Shown here piece after piece: positions 35,511 to 46,700 of a DNA stretch of 64,000 bases (positions within the stretch are counted from its first letter, which is position 1; each line of letters starts with the position of its first letter). Made by a program: the position numbers and the translations under genes. Origin of the DNA: Centrapalus pauciflorus (lineage: Eukaryota > Streptophyta > Magnoliopsida > Asterales > Asteraceae); contig JAANYP010007214.1 of assembly GCA_020465985.1 (NCBI GenBank), positions 62,001-126,000 of the forward strand, given 5' to 3'. Below the pieces are notes generated by a model. That model saw only the letters and a program-made list of their open reading frames with translations. It searched no databases and was not told the DNA's origin.

Positions 35511-36020
35511 AAGATTAAACTATAAAAATATTTTTAAACGTTTATTGAAGGTGTTAAAAAATTGTTTATGTAAAAATTTTAAAAACTTCAAAAAAGTTTT
35601 CAATACTTTTTGACAATGTTTACATTTATTTTTTTTGTTAAGAAAGGTTTACTTTTTTTAGAAGTAAAAAATATAAACTCAAAACATTATTTTTTTAGTT
35701 TTTAATTAATGATAATTATTATGCATTTGTCTTTATTCAAATTTTATTATTCAAATTTATGTCTTTTATATTAAATTAATTTTATTGGTATTTTTAATTT
35801 TTTAGATTAGTCTATTATTTAATAATAGTAGAAATATCAATAAAAAGAACATTAATAATAATTATTAAACAAGTAAGGGTAATATGGTCATTTTAAATGG
35901 CCAAAAGACCATATTCGTAACAAAACTTCAACCACAAGGACTGTCACTGTAATTTTTAAAGTTAAAGGATTCAATCCATAATTTCCAATAAACCACAGGG
36001 ACGAAACTTGTAATTTACCC
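35480..36020 (-). repeat. Right arm (long TIR) of the MULE
   Basis: Inverted partner of 22384-23130. The outermost 32 bp differ at only two or three positions, and the 9-bp duplication TTACAATTA follows immediately. Confidence 0.75.
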
Positions 36021-36402
36021 TTACAATTAACAATCATAGATGAAATAAAATTATTCAATAATAGAAAATGGATCAAAAATAAATGATCCTGATTGAAATT
36101 CCTATGAGGAACTCTATCCAGATTTATTTTGCCAGATGCAATGTATAAACGAAATTAATCAACTTATTAAGGTTTTGTATTTGTTTGCACTAGGCTTTGT
36201 TTTATGCTTTTATTTAATTGATTTTTCTATCTTAGTCATTTAAATATATGGTATTTTATAATGTTTTGAAATTGATATTGATGATAATTAATTTCTTGAC
36301 ACTTTTAGAAATGTTCTATTATTTTTTAAATCTATAAATGTAAATCAATATATAATGACGTCATCCGATTTTTGAGACCAATCAAATAAATTTAAAATAA
36401 TT

Positions 36403-36794
36403 GGGTTAATATTGAAAAACCCTATGAACTTTCATGAATTTACCGATTAAGTCACTGTACTTTTTTTCCGAGTGTTTAACTCCCTAAACATTTTTTTGTC
36501 TTATTCAAAACTATATATTTGACCTGTTTAACAGGTTACTAACCGGTAAACGGTACAATGACCTAAATAAGAAAAAAGAAAATCCAATACTTAATCGTGA
36601 AAATAGGAAATGAAAGTTGAGTTTTTAGTGATAAACTATTCGAAAAACTAATTGTTTTACCTGTTAAGCAAGTAGCAGGTTAAAAATATATAATTTTGAA
36701 TAAGATAAATAGGAACTTAAATACTTGAAAAAAAAAATTTAGTGACTTAATCAATAATTGCATGAGAGAACGTGGGGCTTTTCCATATTAACGC
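36403..36794. mobile_element. MULE-type MITE, 392 bp
   Basis: The arms start GGTTAATATTGAAAAACCC-like and end with the inverted GGGGCTTTTCCATATTAAC. Both arms carry GATTAAGTCACT in inverted positions. Flanks AAAATAATT (36394-36402) and AAAATCATT (36795-36803) match at 8 of 9, fitting a 9-bp Mutator-type duplication. It is non-coding. Confidence 0.6.
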
Positions 36795-36912
36795 AAAATC
36801 ATTGACAGCCAATTTAACGTCGGATCCAATTTTAAAACCACGGTTAACTAACTACCTAATTAGATAAAGTCATAAAGATATTATTTTTACTTTTTTTTAT
36901 TAAAATATTAAT

Positions 36913-38480
36913 GGAAATTTGCGAAAAAAACCCCTAAAGTTGGACCATTTTTGTGATTAAAACCCCTAACCATTTTTTATTGCACAAAAAACCTCTAACC
37001 GGTAAAATCTTCTGATATTAAGACATTACCGGTTATAATAGGTTGATATGCTTACATGGCACACATGTGACGTTCACATGGTAAACTCGACTTACGTGGC
37101 GCCTACATGGCACTACATATCTAATTTTTAAACTGAATTTTTGCATAAAAAACCCGAAATTGGTGATTTTTCGATTAAAACCCTTAGGTGGCGTTTGGTT
37201 CGCAGAATGTTTTAAAAGGAATTTGAATCTGCAAGGAATTAGAATTGGAATCCAAATCATGTTTGGTTGGCTAAAAATGAAATTGGAATCCAATTCCATA
37301 ATTCGTTGGTAGGGTAGAATGGTGGGTAGTAGGTAAGAGTAGGTTGGATAACAAAGGTAGGGTTGGGGTAGGTGGGTTAGAGGTGGGTGGGACGGGTAGG
37401 GTATGGGTGGGTGGGTAGTAGGTAAGAGTAGGTTGGATAGCAAATGTATGGTTGGTAGGTGGGTCAGAGGTGGGTGGGATGGGGTAGGGTAGGGAAGGGT
37501 GGCTGGCATGGGTGGGTGGGTCGGTAGGTAGGGTGGGTGGGGTAAGACTAGACATGGTGTAGTGTAGTGTGTTAAACGTAGTGAGTATTTTTGTAATCAA
37601 CCACTTTCTGTTTTGAAAATGAATTGAATTCAATCCATTGTGTGAAGGAATGTTAGTTTCCTTCATTCATTGGAAAATTTCAATTTTGATGGAATCCAAT
37701 TCCTTTTTATAGTTGAACCAAACACATGAATTGACTTGAATTGGATTACTTTCCCCTCCAATTCACTCGGATTCCAGTGAACCAAACGGCCCCTTAACTA
37801 TATTTTTTCTGACCTCTAACCAACAATCATATTTACCTCTTCTCTTCTCCTCTACCTCCGCCAACTCCGATTACTCTATTTTCTATTTATGTTCAATGCT
37901 TATTTTATGTATGTATGTATGTTCGATTAACTTTTGCCACTTAATCTTGAATTTTAACTTCAATTGTGCTGATGGAATCTATTTCATTTTGTGTTCACGA
38001 GTTGCATTTTTAGGTTCAATTGTATGTTCAATTTCGTTTTTTATGTTCCATTTTAGCTTCTGAATATGATCTGCCAGAGCAATGAGGTTCACTAGAGCGT
38101 AGAGGGTGGAGGTTTTATTGGGAAACGAATTCTTTGTTTGATAATTAAATTTTAATAAATATCCATGTCATCAAAATGCAATCGGTGATGACTCAATTTT
38201 AATTATTTTTGTTGGTTGGAGGTTTTTTATCCAATAAAAAATGATTTGGAGTTTTAATTGAAAAAACTAAACAAGTTGGGGGTTTTATACGCAAAAATCT
38301 ATTTAAAAATTTTACATGTCATCAAGTTGCAACCGGTTTAGCCGGTTGCAAGTCAGATTTTTTGAAAAAACCCAAATTACAAAGTTTTAATCGGTTGAAG
38401 GTTTTTTGTGCAATGGAAAATGATTGGGGGTTTTAATCGCAAAAATATTTCAACTTAGAGGTTTTTTGCCCAATTTCCCC
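36913..38480. mobile_element. TIR element holding a Tourist MITE
   Basis: The inverted ends (GGAAATTTGCGAAAAAAACC and its right partner) extend for more than 80 bp, including a GATTAAAACCCC-TAACCATTTT block. Flanks AAATATTAAT and AAAAATTAAT match at 9 of 10. The centre is interrupted by the MITE at 37187-37793. No transposase is seen; the 37800-38120 part is less AT-rich but has no clear frame. A related right end lies near 39650-39750. Confidence 0.55.
37187..37793. mobile_element. Tourist-like (PIF/Harbinger) MITE
   Basis: The termini GGTGGCGTTTGGTTC and GAACCAAACGGCCCC are inverted, flanked by TTA on both sides (37184-37186, 37794-37796). The GGCGTTTGGTTC end and TTA duplication are typical of PIF/Harbinger MITEs. 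The core (37305-37560) is G-rich on the plus strand and contains a direct duplication of about 89 bp (GGGTAGTAGGTAAGAGTAGG at about 37323 and 37412). Confidence 0.7.
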
Positions 38481-38528
38481 AAAAATTAATATTATATAAT
38501 TACGTGGAGAAAGATGAGTGTAATACAA

Positions 38529-38797
38529 CTAGGCTAATACACATGCATGTAGTACACAGGTTAATTTTAAAAAATATATATTTATAAATATGTATAATAT
38601 AATAATTAAGAATAATAAAGTTTATTGAATTTTACTTAATAAGTTATTAAATTAACCATATTAGATTTGGATATATCTGAGTTGCTTTAAAATAAGTAAA
38701 TTAAGTAAATGAAGTGACAAAAATAAAAGAGCGACATGTGGCAAATCAAAAGAAAGTATGACTCGTGACATAATAGTTACTCATTTAATAGTATAGA
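38529..38797 (-). mobile_element. Small Helitron-like element
   Basis: On the minus strand it begins TCTATACTATTAAATGAG and ends CCTAG. A palindrome ACATGCATGT lies 8 nt before the CTAG. It sits between A and T, as Helitrons do. At 269 bp it has no coding capacity and would depend on an autonomous Rep/helicase element elsewhere. Confidence 0.5.
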
Positions 38798-38842
38798 TAG
38801 GTAATATATATCGGTTGTTGAATTAATTTAAGTCAATAAATC

Positions 38843-38927
<85 letters not shown>

Positions 38928-39403
38928 AAGGAGAACATAGAACGCCACATGGTGTCACCACGTTCAATCTAACAAGATAATTACATTTTATTATTTATAA
39001 AGTAAAATAAAAAATAATTAATTAATAATTAACTATATCCACTATTTGACATTATCCAATAATGTCATTTGCCATTATTATCTATTTAACATTTTTTTAA
39101 CTACTCTAAACATAAACTTAAAAAAGATAATCTTAAATTACATAAACTTCAAATTATATTTATAAAGTATAAAATCTTAAATTATATTAATTAATAATAT
39201 ATAAGTATATTATAAAATAAAAATAAAAATATTAAAATAAATAAGATTATATTTGGAAAAAAAAGACAATAATAATAGAAAAACCATATGTCATGACATG
39301 TTTTGTTAATTTAAAAATAAAAAATTTAAAAGAATGTTAAAAACACTATTATTCACTTATATTTTAAAATGTTGACAGCGGTTATTAATTCTACATGGAC
39401 CGG

Positions 39404-39581
39404 TAAATAACATATGCGGAATAAATTTAATTGCTGAAACCGGTTGTCAAGTATTATACATCATTTAAACCACCGTTGGTAATTTTTAAACTGGATTATA
39501 TTATCATCGTGGGTTTAAATGATGTTGTAATACTTAGCAACTGGTTTCAACAATAAAATTTTATTCTACGTAAGTTATTCA
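39404..39581. repeat. Long imperfect hairpin
   Basis: The arms at about 39404-39475 and 39508-39581 are inverted copies; the core pairs GCTGAAACCGGTTG with CAACTGGTTTCAAC. The loop is about 32 nt. It could be a miniature fold-back element or a source of hairpin RNA; there is no coding sequence. Confidence 0.6.
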
Positions 39582-39804
39582 AGGGTACACGTAGGATTAA
39601 TAATCGGTTTCAACCGATTACCCATTGATAAACCTTGATTTACTGATTTTTAGTTAGTTCGGAGGGCTTTCCATGCAACAAAAATGGTTTGGGGTTTTAA
39701 TCATAAAAAACTGACAAGTTGGAGGTTTTTCGCGCAATTATCCCCTTTTTATAATAATTAATATTTGTATTGTTTAATTATATGTTTACATACGTATTAT
39801 ATAT

Positions 39805-39945
39805 TTTTTTGAACGACAAACTATCACTTCTACTCCTAAATTACTCCTTTAACACAACTTACATTTTTCACTTAAATTTCAACTTGCATCCGACGGGAGT
39901 CGAACCCATGACCTCTCACTTATATCTCCACCTTGTTTTTTAAAA
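39805..39945 (-). mobile_element. tRNA-derived SINE-like fragment
   Basis: The minus strand has a B-box-like GGTTCGACTCC (39896-39906) within a GAGAGGTCATGGGTTCGA context. A weak A-box-like GTGGAGATATAAG lies upstream, and the downstream body ends TTTGTCGTTCAAAAAAA. That order (A box, B box, body, A-rich end) fits a plant SINE transcribed by RNA polymerase III. Ends and target duplications are uncertain. Confidence 0.45.
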
Positions 39946-39978
39946 ATTCTCCACATAATACGTGTGTTCGTAGACTAG

Positions 39979-40723
39979 TTAAAGATAATCAATGAAAACA
40001 AAACGAGGGGAAGGAATGAAAAATCGCGCGTAGAGTTGATTACGCATGCATGCATGAATTCCATTTCACTTGTTGTTTTCCGGACAACTTCTCGATCCAA
40101 GTCAAAGTCATAATTTTTATTTCAAAAACACATGTTTTTGACAATAGTCATTTTAATTGTATTATTTTTGTAAGGAATTAATTTGGGGTACATGAAGAAA
40201 TATGACAATTGTCAGCCACCTTATTCTGATTCTATAATTAAAACCCATTATTTTCAAATGAAATTTCGAGGCGGCTTTTAGGGTGTGCGGAAGGCTCAAA
40301 CGCACAAGGCTCTTAATTTTGTAGGGCCTCACGGTTATAATAAAGATCTAAATTTGACAAATCATTTTTTTGTATTTGACATGTATACTTTGTGCATCAA
40401 TGCGTTAAAAATGGAATTAATGTCAAATTCAATTTGATACGTGTTATTTATTATAGTTTCTTACTAATAAGTTTTTAGTTATTTACGAACTCGTCTTTAC
40501 CTATTAAAATTGAGTCTCAAATGGACCAATTTACTATTTCAAATATTTAAGGGACTATGTTGTAATCACAAACACTGAGCCTTTAAAATCCATGAGACGG
40601 CCCTGATTCGCATGAAGCTTCTTAATTAGGTACTTTTGTTATTTAAAATGTAAAATGTTTAAACTTTAGTTTTTGTTATTTATCTATTAGTATATAGTAG
40701 CTAGTTGTCTATTAATCCATGTA
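39979..40723. other. Spacer with hAT-like remnants
   Basis: No gene is seen. A GAGGCGGCTTTTAGGGTGTGCGG string near 40268 and a GAGACGGCCCTG end near 40590-40601 resemble the two termini of a GGGCCG-type hAT-like element, but the left end is incomplete. Confidence 0.3.
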
Positions 40724-40726
40724 TTA

Positions 40727-42611
40727 GAGTGTGGGGAGTACTCACCTCTCCCAAACCCATCTTTCTGTACACGTCAGCGCCACATCAGCTTTTCTCTCTC
40801 CACCTTTCCCCACCTTTCTAACTAGGAAATACCCACATTTCTTAACCTTTCCATCTTTCTTAACTTTTTTAACATTTTAATTAATTTAACTAACAAAACA
40901 AATACTAGAATTAAAATAATTAATTTCATAAAATATTTAAAAACTATTACATAAACTAAAAATTAAAAATTACCGAATTAAAATAAAAAAAATACATAAC
41001 TAGCCGTCTAAATTTGGTATTTGGACAAGCGCAATATGTTCCACAAGATCTGAGCGAAGGTTATTGTGTGTTTCCCGATTACGAATTTCCAGTAACGTAT
41101 TTTGATATACTTCATTGGAAGCGGAATGTTGATTGGATGGAAGCTCGGTTTCTTGAAATGAACATATCGCGAACCCTTCGTCTTCTAAGATCATATTGTG
41201 TAATATGACACAAGCATACATGATGTGTCTATTTTTATTTTGGTGCCATGGTCGTGCGGGGTTGTTTAATATAACAAAACGAGATTTGAGTACACCAAAA
41301 GCTCGTTCGATGTCTTTTCTTGCCGACTCTTGTGCTGCCTTGAATCTTTTTCGTTTGTCATTGGTTGGACACGAAAAAGCTTTCACAAAAGTCGCCCACT
41401 CGGGATATATCCCGTCGGTTAGATAGTACCCATGTTTGTATTCTGTTCCGTTAATAACAAAAGGAACAACCGGTGCGATCCCGTTTAAAACGTCGTTGAA
41501 TACTGGTGATTGATTAATCACATTGATGTCGTTGTTGGAACCCGCGACGCCAAAAAATGCATGCCAAATCCATAAATCTTGTGACGCAACGGCTTCCAAC
41601 ATAATTGTCGGATATTGGTGATCGCCTCGCATATATTGTCCTCGCCATTCTGTAGGGCAATTTCTCCATGCCCAATGTGTACAGTCAATGCTGCCAAGCA
41701 TTACACGAAATCCATGTTTTGCTTCATGGAACGCGTACAACTGATGAACATCAGATTCAGTCGGTCTACGCAAATATTTGCGTTTGTATAGCTGAATAAT
41801 TCCCTTACAGAATTCTTGCAAGGTTTCACGCGAAGTTCTTTCAGACATAATTAAAAAGAGAGTCGTCAATCGAATCAGCCACCATGCCATATGCGAGTTG
41901 CCGAATAGCAGATGTGCATTTTTGTATCGCGGTAAATCCCCTTCTACCTCGAGCATCCCATCGCAAGGTAAAATATTCAAAGTGTTGCTCCATATCGTAA
42001 ACTATTCGTAGGAATAGTTCTTTGCGCATCCGGAACCTCCTTCTGAACATATCATCTCCATAGACAGGATTTTGAGTAAAATAATTGCGCATCAGACGTT
42101 CATTTGCAGCTGCTCGGTCTCTCTGAATTGGAATTCTTCGTCTAGGTTGCGGAGAGCTGGCATTTGTAAAAGCTTCAAAAAGTTCTTGATAATACTCTTG
42201 AGATTCGTCTTGAGTTTCGTCTTCGGTTGATGAGTTTGACGACGAAGACGTAGTATACGGTTCCATCACAATAAAAATAAAATTGTGATTGATTGGAAAT
42301 AATTTTAGGTTAAATGAAAGAGAGAATTTTGAATGTGTATAGATTGAGAGAAATGGGAAAGATGTGAGTTAAATGTGTTGTGAATATATATTTATAGGGA
42401 AAAATAATTAATAAATTTTTTTTTTTAAATTTGAAACGGTCTAGTGACCGTTGGAGGGTAAAAGACAAAAAAGGGAGCGGGGTGCAGCGGGGAGAGGGAG
42501 CCGGGCCGGGGTTCGAATCGCGCGGGGCCGGGGGGCGGGGGTGGTGTAGCCGCCGGCCTTGGCTGATGTGGCGAAGCCGGGCTGCCTGCGGCTTGGGTAC
42601 TCCGCACACCC
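40727..42611 (-). mobile_element. PIF/Harbinger transposon with transposase
   Basis: The termini GAGTGTGGGGAGTACTC and (inverted) GGGTGTGCGGAGTACCC are flanked by TTA on both sides (40724-40726, 42612-42614). At 1885 bp it holds one transposase gene. The second, Myb-like ORF typical of autonomous PIF/Harbinger elements is absent. The 5' subterminal part (42470-42610) is strikingly GC-rich against an AT-rich neighbourhood. Confidence 0.85.
41000..42266 (-). pseudogene. Harbinger transposase (DDE_4 type), one frameshift
   Basis: DDE transposase/ALP1-like nuclease that cuts and rejoins Harbinger ends at TTA-type targets, usually with a Myb-like partner. The ATG chosen is 42264-42266 (MEPYTTSSSS). 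The N-terminal part has a Ser/Glu-rich start, then RRRFRMRKELFLRIV and a TAIQKCTSAIRQLAYG helix region. The catalytic part has GSIDCTHWAW, YYLTDGIYPEWATF and ERAFGVLKSRF, giving the D, D and E positions. Frames switch at the A5 run at 41853-41857 (plus strand); one base fewer would join the halves at a SERTSRE motif as in relatives. Apart from this, the 420-odd residues look full length. The frameshift could be recent or a sequencing/assembly error in a homopolymer. Confidence 0.85.
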
Positions 42612-42614
42612 TTA

Positions 42615-42870
42615 CTTGGGTTGATCTTTAAAACAATTTTTGAATTTGTATTATACATATAATCATCAATATGTAATAAAGAATAATATATATTGTCACA
42701 TGTCACATTCATGTTTAATCAACAAAAATAATTACAATTTATTTTTTTAATAAAAAAAAAGATAAATGTTATTCATTATTTTTAAAATCTATAAATATTA
42801 AAAAAATAAAAATTTTTATCAATCATTATCTAATATAATAAATAAGAATGTCTACATGTCACATATCTAC
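42615..42870. other. AT-rich spacer
   Basis: No gene is seen between the Harbinger element and the next MULE arm. The sequence loosely resembles 46340-46400. Confidence 0.4.
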
Positions 42871-45800
42871 ATGGTCTCGGTGGTTTACATAAAAATTTGG
42901 ATTTACTCCCTGTGATTTCAATTTTACATAAACAGTCTTTATTTGCATTGTTTACTTGCAGAAATGATCCATCTATCTAATTTTTTTTCCTTAATGACAA
43001 TTATACCATTTTCATTAATATTAATTTTGGTCCTTTTTATTTCATGAATTTTGTTTTTGATTTTAATATTTAAATCTTAATTTAATAAATAATGATATAA
43101 TTAATTTATTACAATTATTTAAGATGCATTTATTTTTTTATAAAGTTATATTTTTTATCAATTAATTATGTTATTTTACGTTTCGATTACGTATTTAATT
43201 TATTTATTACAATTTTATTTATATTAGATTTCATTATTATATATTTATATGTTTTTTATATTTTGTATGTTTCCATCTATTAATTTCATTAGGTTAATAT
43301 ATTTTGATTTCATTATACCTTTTTAAAGAAAATATATAAACTTAGGATTTAATTCTTTTGGATTTAGATATTTGTTACATTATTATTTCGGTTTAAATTT
43401 AATATTCTATTTGTTTTGATTAAAATATTTTTGTTACATTAAAACAAATAAGTCAAACAAATAAAATGTTAGGTTTATATAGTTTTCTTGTAAATTATAA
43501 TTAAAACAAAACATATTACTATAACAAAATATTTATGTCATAACGAATAAAATGTTAGGTTTATATATTTTATTTGAAAGTAGTGTCAAACTTAAAACGG
43601 ATTAACCTAACTAAAAATTTAAAATCAAAATAAAGAAAATGATAAGTTTATATTTTTTCCTTAATATTTTATAATTAATTCGAATCATTTTAATGTAACA
43701 ATATAATCCTATTAAAAATAATAAATGAAACGTAAGATAAATAAAAATCTATTTAAACTGTAACATATTAGTATAATAAATATTTATATTTTTTGTTAGG
43801 TTAATACGTTTTAAGTAGGTTATAATTTTTGAATAAAATATATAAACATAACATTTCATTTGTTATGACATAAATATTTTGTTATATTAATATGTTTTGG
43901 TTTAATTATGTAACACCCCTCCCGACCCCGGAAATGTCACGTCAACCCAATAACATAAGTGGCAATAACGCAACGGATCTATAACACATGTGTCATTGGA
44001 TAATGCAGATTATGGCTAATTTAAAACTTTAAACACATAGATAATAACATATGATTACAACCCAGAATATTCGCAAATCCTGTTCAAAACCGACATACAT
44101 CCCAAAACAACTATCACAGACAGTTCTGTACGAAACATGAAACTATTACGGATCTTCGAATCAACCTCGAATCTATCTCGGCGGCGGCTGAGATCCCTTC
44201 TAATTCCCTGAACATGTTAGACTCGAAGACATGAGCTATAAAGCCCATGAGCACACGAGGGTTGACACTGCACATAAACACATAGCACGTAGCACACAAT
44301 CCCTGTCCCTGTCCCGATTGCCCAACACGCATCCCAGGTATATAAACACAAGTATGAAATCGGTACACACATGAGCCCTGTGGGGGCCCCTCCCCGGTTG
44401 ACACATCGCACACAGCAATGGTCGGTAATACCCTGTAGCACGGAAGCTACCTGGCTACAGGCCCTGCCGTATATATACGCCCCAAGGACTGTGAGGGACA
44501 GTCAACCCGCGCGATTCCCCTTCGCGACTTATCGTCCGTATGGAACTCATCACGGACCCCGGAATCGATCTCATATCTCATACATAACACGTATAAGGAA
44601 TAGAATATACCTGAGGTTCATGTCCCTGTCTCATATCTAACACGCACAAATATAGCTACACGGCTAAAATATAAAAGACGGCGCGCGTTTAGAAAAGTCT
44701 CGAGTACTCACCTGATTGATTTCCCGAACTCTGAATTCCCTGGTCAAACCCGGCCCGCTGCCTGCTCGTCCCTGTAACACACGGAATCATAACCGGTCAA
44801 TCACAATTCAACCGATACACATACAACAATCTCATGTTAACACGAAACCGACTCGGACCCGATAAAACCACGGAACCGAAACACAACCGATACCCAAAAC
44901 CCGACCCAAAACTCGACTCAAAGCAATCCCAACGAGATCCCGAATACATACAAGACTCATCCCGAACCATCCCGAAGAAACCCGACATTAAACCGACCCA
45001 AACCCCCTTTCAAGAGACTAAATTCGGAATTTCCCTGCAGGCTCTTGGTCGCGCGGTCGCGCCGCGACACTGTGGAATCCCCATACCCAACCTGCGATTT
45101 TCAGCTTCAGCCCAGGAGTATTAACTCCTTCCATACTCGAATTCCAGCCTCAATTGACACATGAAACCAGTACATAACCATTTCTAACAACATAGAAACC
45201 ATTTTATACATCTTCCACAATACATAACTTAAATTAAACCTTTAATTCAAGGAGGCTTACCTCTTGAAGCTCAAGAACACCACACAAGAAGATGATGAAG
45301 CTATATCTCAGATTTCGCAAGTGATTGGGAGCTTGGATATGGTTTTCCTCTGTTGGAGTTCACAAAACACACACACATACACTTTTTAGGGTTTTCCCAA
45401 TTAGATAAGGAGAAGGAAAGAAGAGCAATACATATATGCTTCTATTTTAGGCCGGTCCCGAACCCTTAACCCGAACCCGATATCACATTTTCAATATTAA
45501 CACCCATTTAACCCATTTAATCCCGAGATCCTAAAAATATAATTCATCCACTAGAATTATAACCCGATGACACGCAAGCCCAATCCCAACACGTATCAAT
45601 CCACGAAACGGGATATAATTGGACCAACCCAATATTAATAAGATAATTATCCACTAAAATAATTACACGTACCAGGTCCAAAAGACGGATGTTACAAATT
45701 ATAATTTACAAGAAAACTATATAACCCTAACATTTTTATTTATTTTGTAACAAAATATTTAAATCAAAACAAATAGAATAATAAGTTTAAACCAAAATAA

Positions 45801-46339
45801 TAATATAACAAATATCTAAATCCAAATGAATTAAATTCTAAGTTTATATATTTCTTTTAAAAACTAAAAAGGTATAATGAAACCAAAATGTATTAATGTA
45901 ATGAAATATATAGATGGAAACATACAAAACACAAAAAACATATAAAAATTATAATAATAAAATATAAAATAAATAAAAGTTTAATAAATAAATTAAATAC
46001 GTAATAGAAAAGTAAAATAAGTTTATTAAATATATAAAAATATAACTTTAATAAAAAGAAATACATTTTAAGTAATAATAATAATAATAATTTAATTAAA
46101 TCATCATTTATTAAAATAAGATTTAAAAATTAAAACAAAAACAAAATTTATGAAAGAAAGGGACCAAAATTGTTATTAAGAAAGAAGGACATAATTGTCA
46201 TTTAGGAAAATAAATGAGACAGGTGGACCTTTTCGGCAAGTAAACTATGCAAATAATGACTGTTTATGCAAAATTAAAACCACAATGACTGAATACAAAA
46301 TTTTATGCAAACAACATGGACCATTTTTGTAATTTACTC
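42871..46339. mobile_element. Fold-back MULE split by a solo LTR
   Basis: The left arm (42871-43908) and right arm (45702-46339) are inverted: TAAACAGTC-TTATTTGCA-GTTTACTTGC appears in both, and the right end is GTAATTTACTC. The outermost 15 bp of the left end are missing, so no target duplication can be read. The arms consist of the same subrepeats as 46945-57836. No transposase is present. The solo LTR at 43909-45696 sits in the middle. Confidence 0.65.
43909..45696 (-). repeat. Solo LTR of element B family
   Basis: Minus strand: it starts TGTAACATCCGTC and ends GGGAGGGGTGTTACA, like the LTRs of element B. It is flanked by an exact 5-bp duplication AATTA (43904-43908 and 45697-45701). At 1788 bp with no internal region, it is the product of recombination between the two LTRs of a former insertion. 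It keeps a GC-rich CGCGGTCGCGCC-type block near 45050. Confidence 0.85.
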
Positions 46340-46700
46340 ATTTTATTATTTTTAAGATCTATAAACATTAATAAATAAATAACTATATACACTATTTGAC
46401 ATTACTAAATAATGTTATTTGTTATCATTATCTGTTTTACATTTGCTATTTTATTAGCTAAACTAAATCTAAATTAAAAAAAAATTTATAAAGTAAAAAA
46501 TATTAAATTCTATCAACTAAAACTGTATAAACATATAATAAAATTTTACAATAAAATTTAAAATAGATTAGATAATATTTCAAAAGAAGAAAATACAATA
46601 CTAAAAAACAGCATATATCATAAATCTTTTATTGTGATAAAATATATAAAAGATATGTATCAAATATATATATTAAAATATAAACTAAAAAAATAGATGA
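46340..46700. repeat. AT-rich dispersed repeat
   Basis: CACTATTTGACATTA and the following 250 bp match 39040-39300, inside the Helitron-like element, with scattered differences. It is probably a fragment of the same family; no gene. Confidence 0.45.

Larger units (their letters stand above)
22384..36020. mobile_element. MULE with captured VQ fragment and nested chromovirus
   Basis: It begins GGGTAAATTACAAACTTCG and ends with the inverted match. Both sides are flanked by an identical 9-bp target duplication TTACAATTA (22375-22383 and 36021-36029), the Mutator hallmark. Long inverted arms occupy 22384-23130 and about 35480-36020. Inside are element C and a partial VQ-motif gene. No MULE transposase is seen, so it is non-autonomous and fits the Pack-MULE description. 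The left arm's inner end is damaged. Confidence 0.75.
38841..39978 (+). mobile_element. Helitron-like element with TA-rich 5' end
   Basis: It begins TCTACATATATA after an A and ends GACTAG before a T. A CACATAATACGTGTG hairpin lies 8 nt before the CTAG. The TA run at 38845-38921 lies within the 5' end. The interior contains AT-rich sequence related to 46360-46630, a fold-back hairpin, a partial TIR-element end (39650-39750) and a SINE-like piece. No Rep/helicase is seen. Confidence 0.5.

Noticed and set aside
37033..37666. Proline-rich open frames on the minus strand
   Set aside because: They lie in the G-rich core of a MITE and cross its boundary; repeat artefact.
39890..39945. tRNA gene on the minus strand
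   Set aside because: Only a B-box-like part is present; no acceptor or anticodon stems could be drawn, so a SINE-like origin fits better.
42310..42712. Open frames in the GC-rich block on both strands
   Set aside because: They span the Harbinger terminus and have no recognisable motif.
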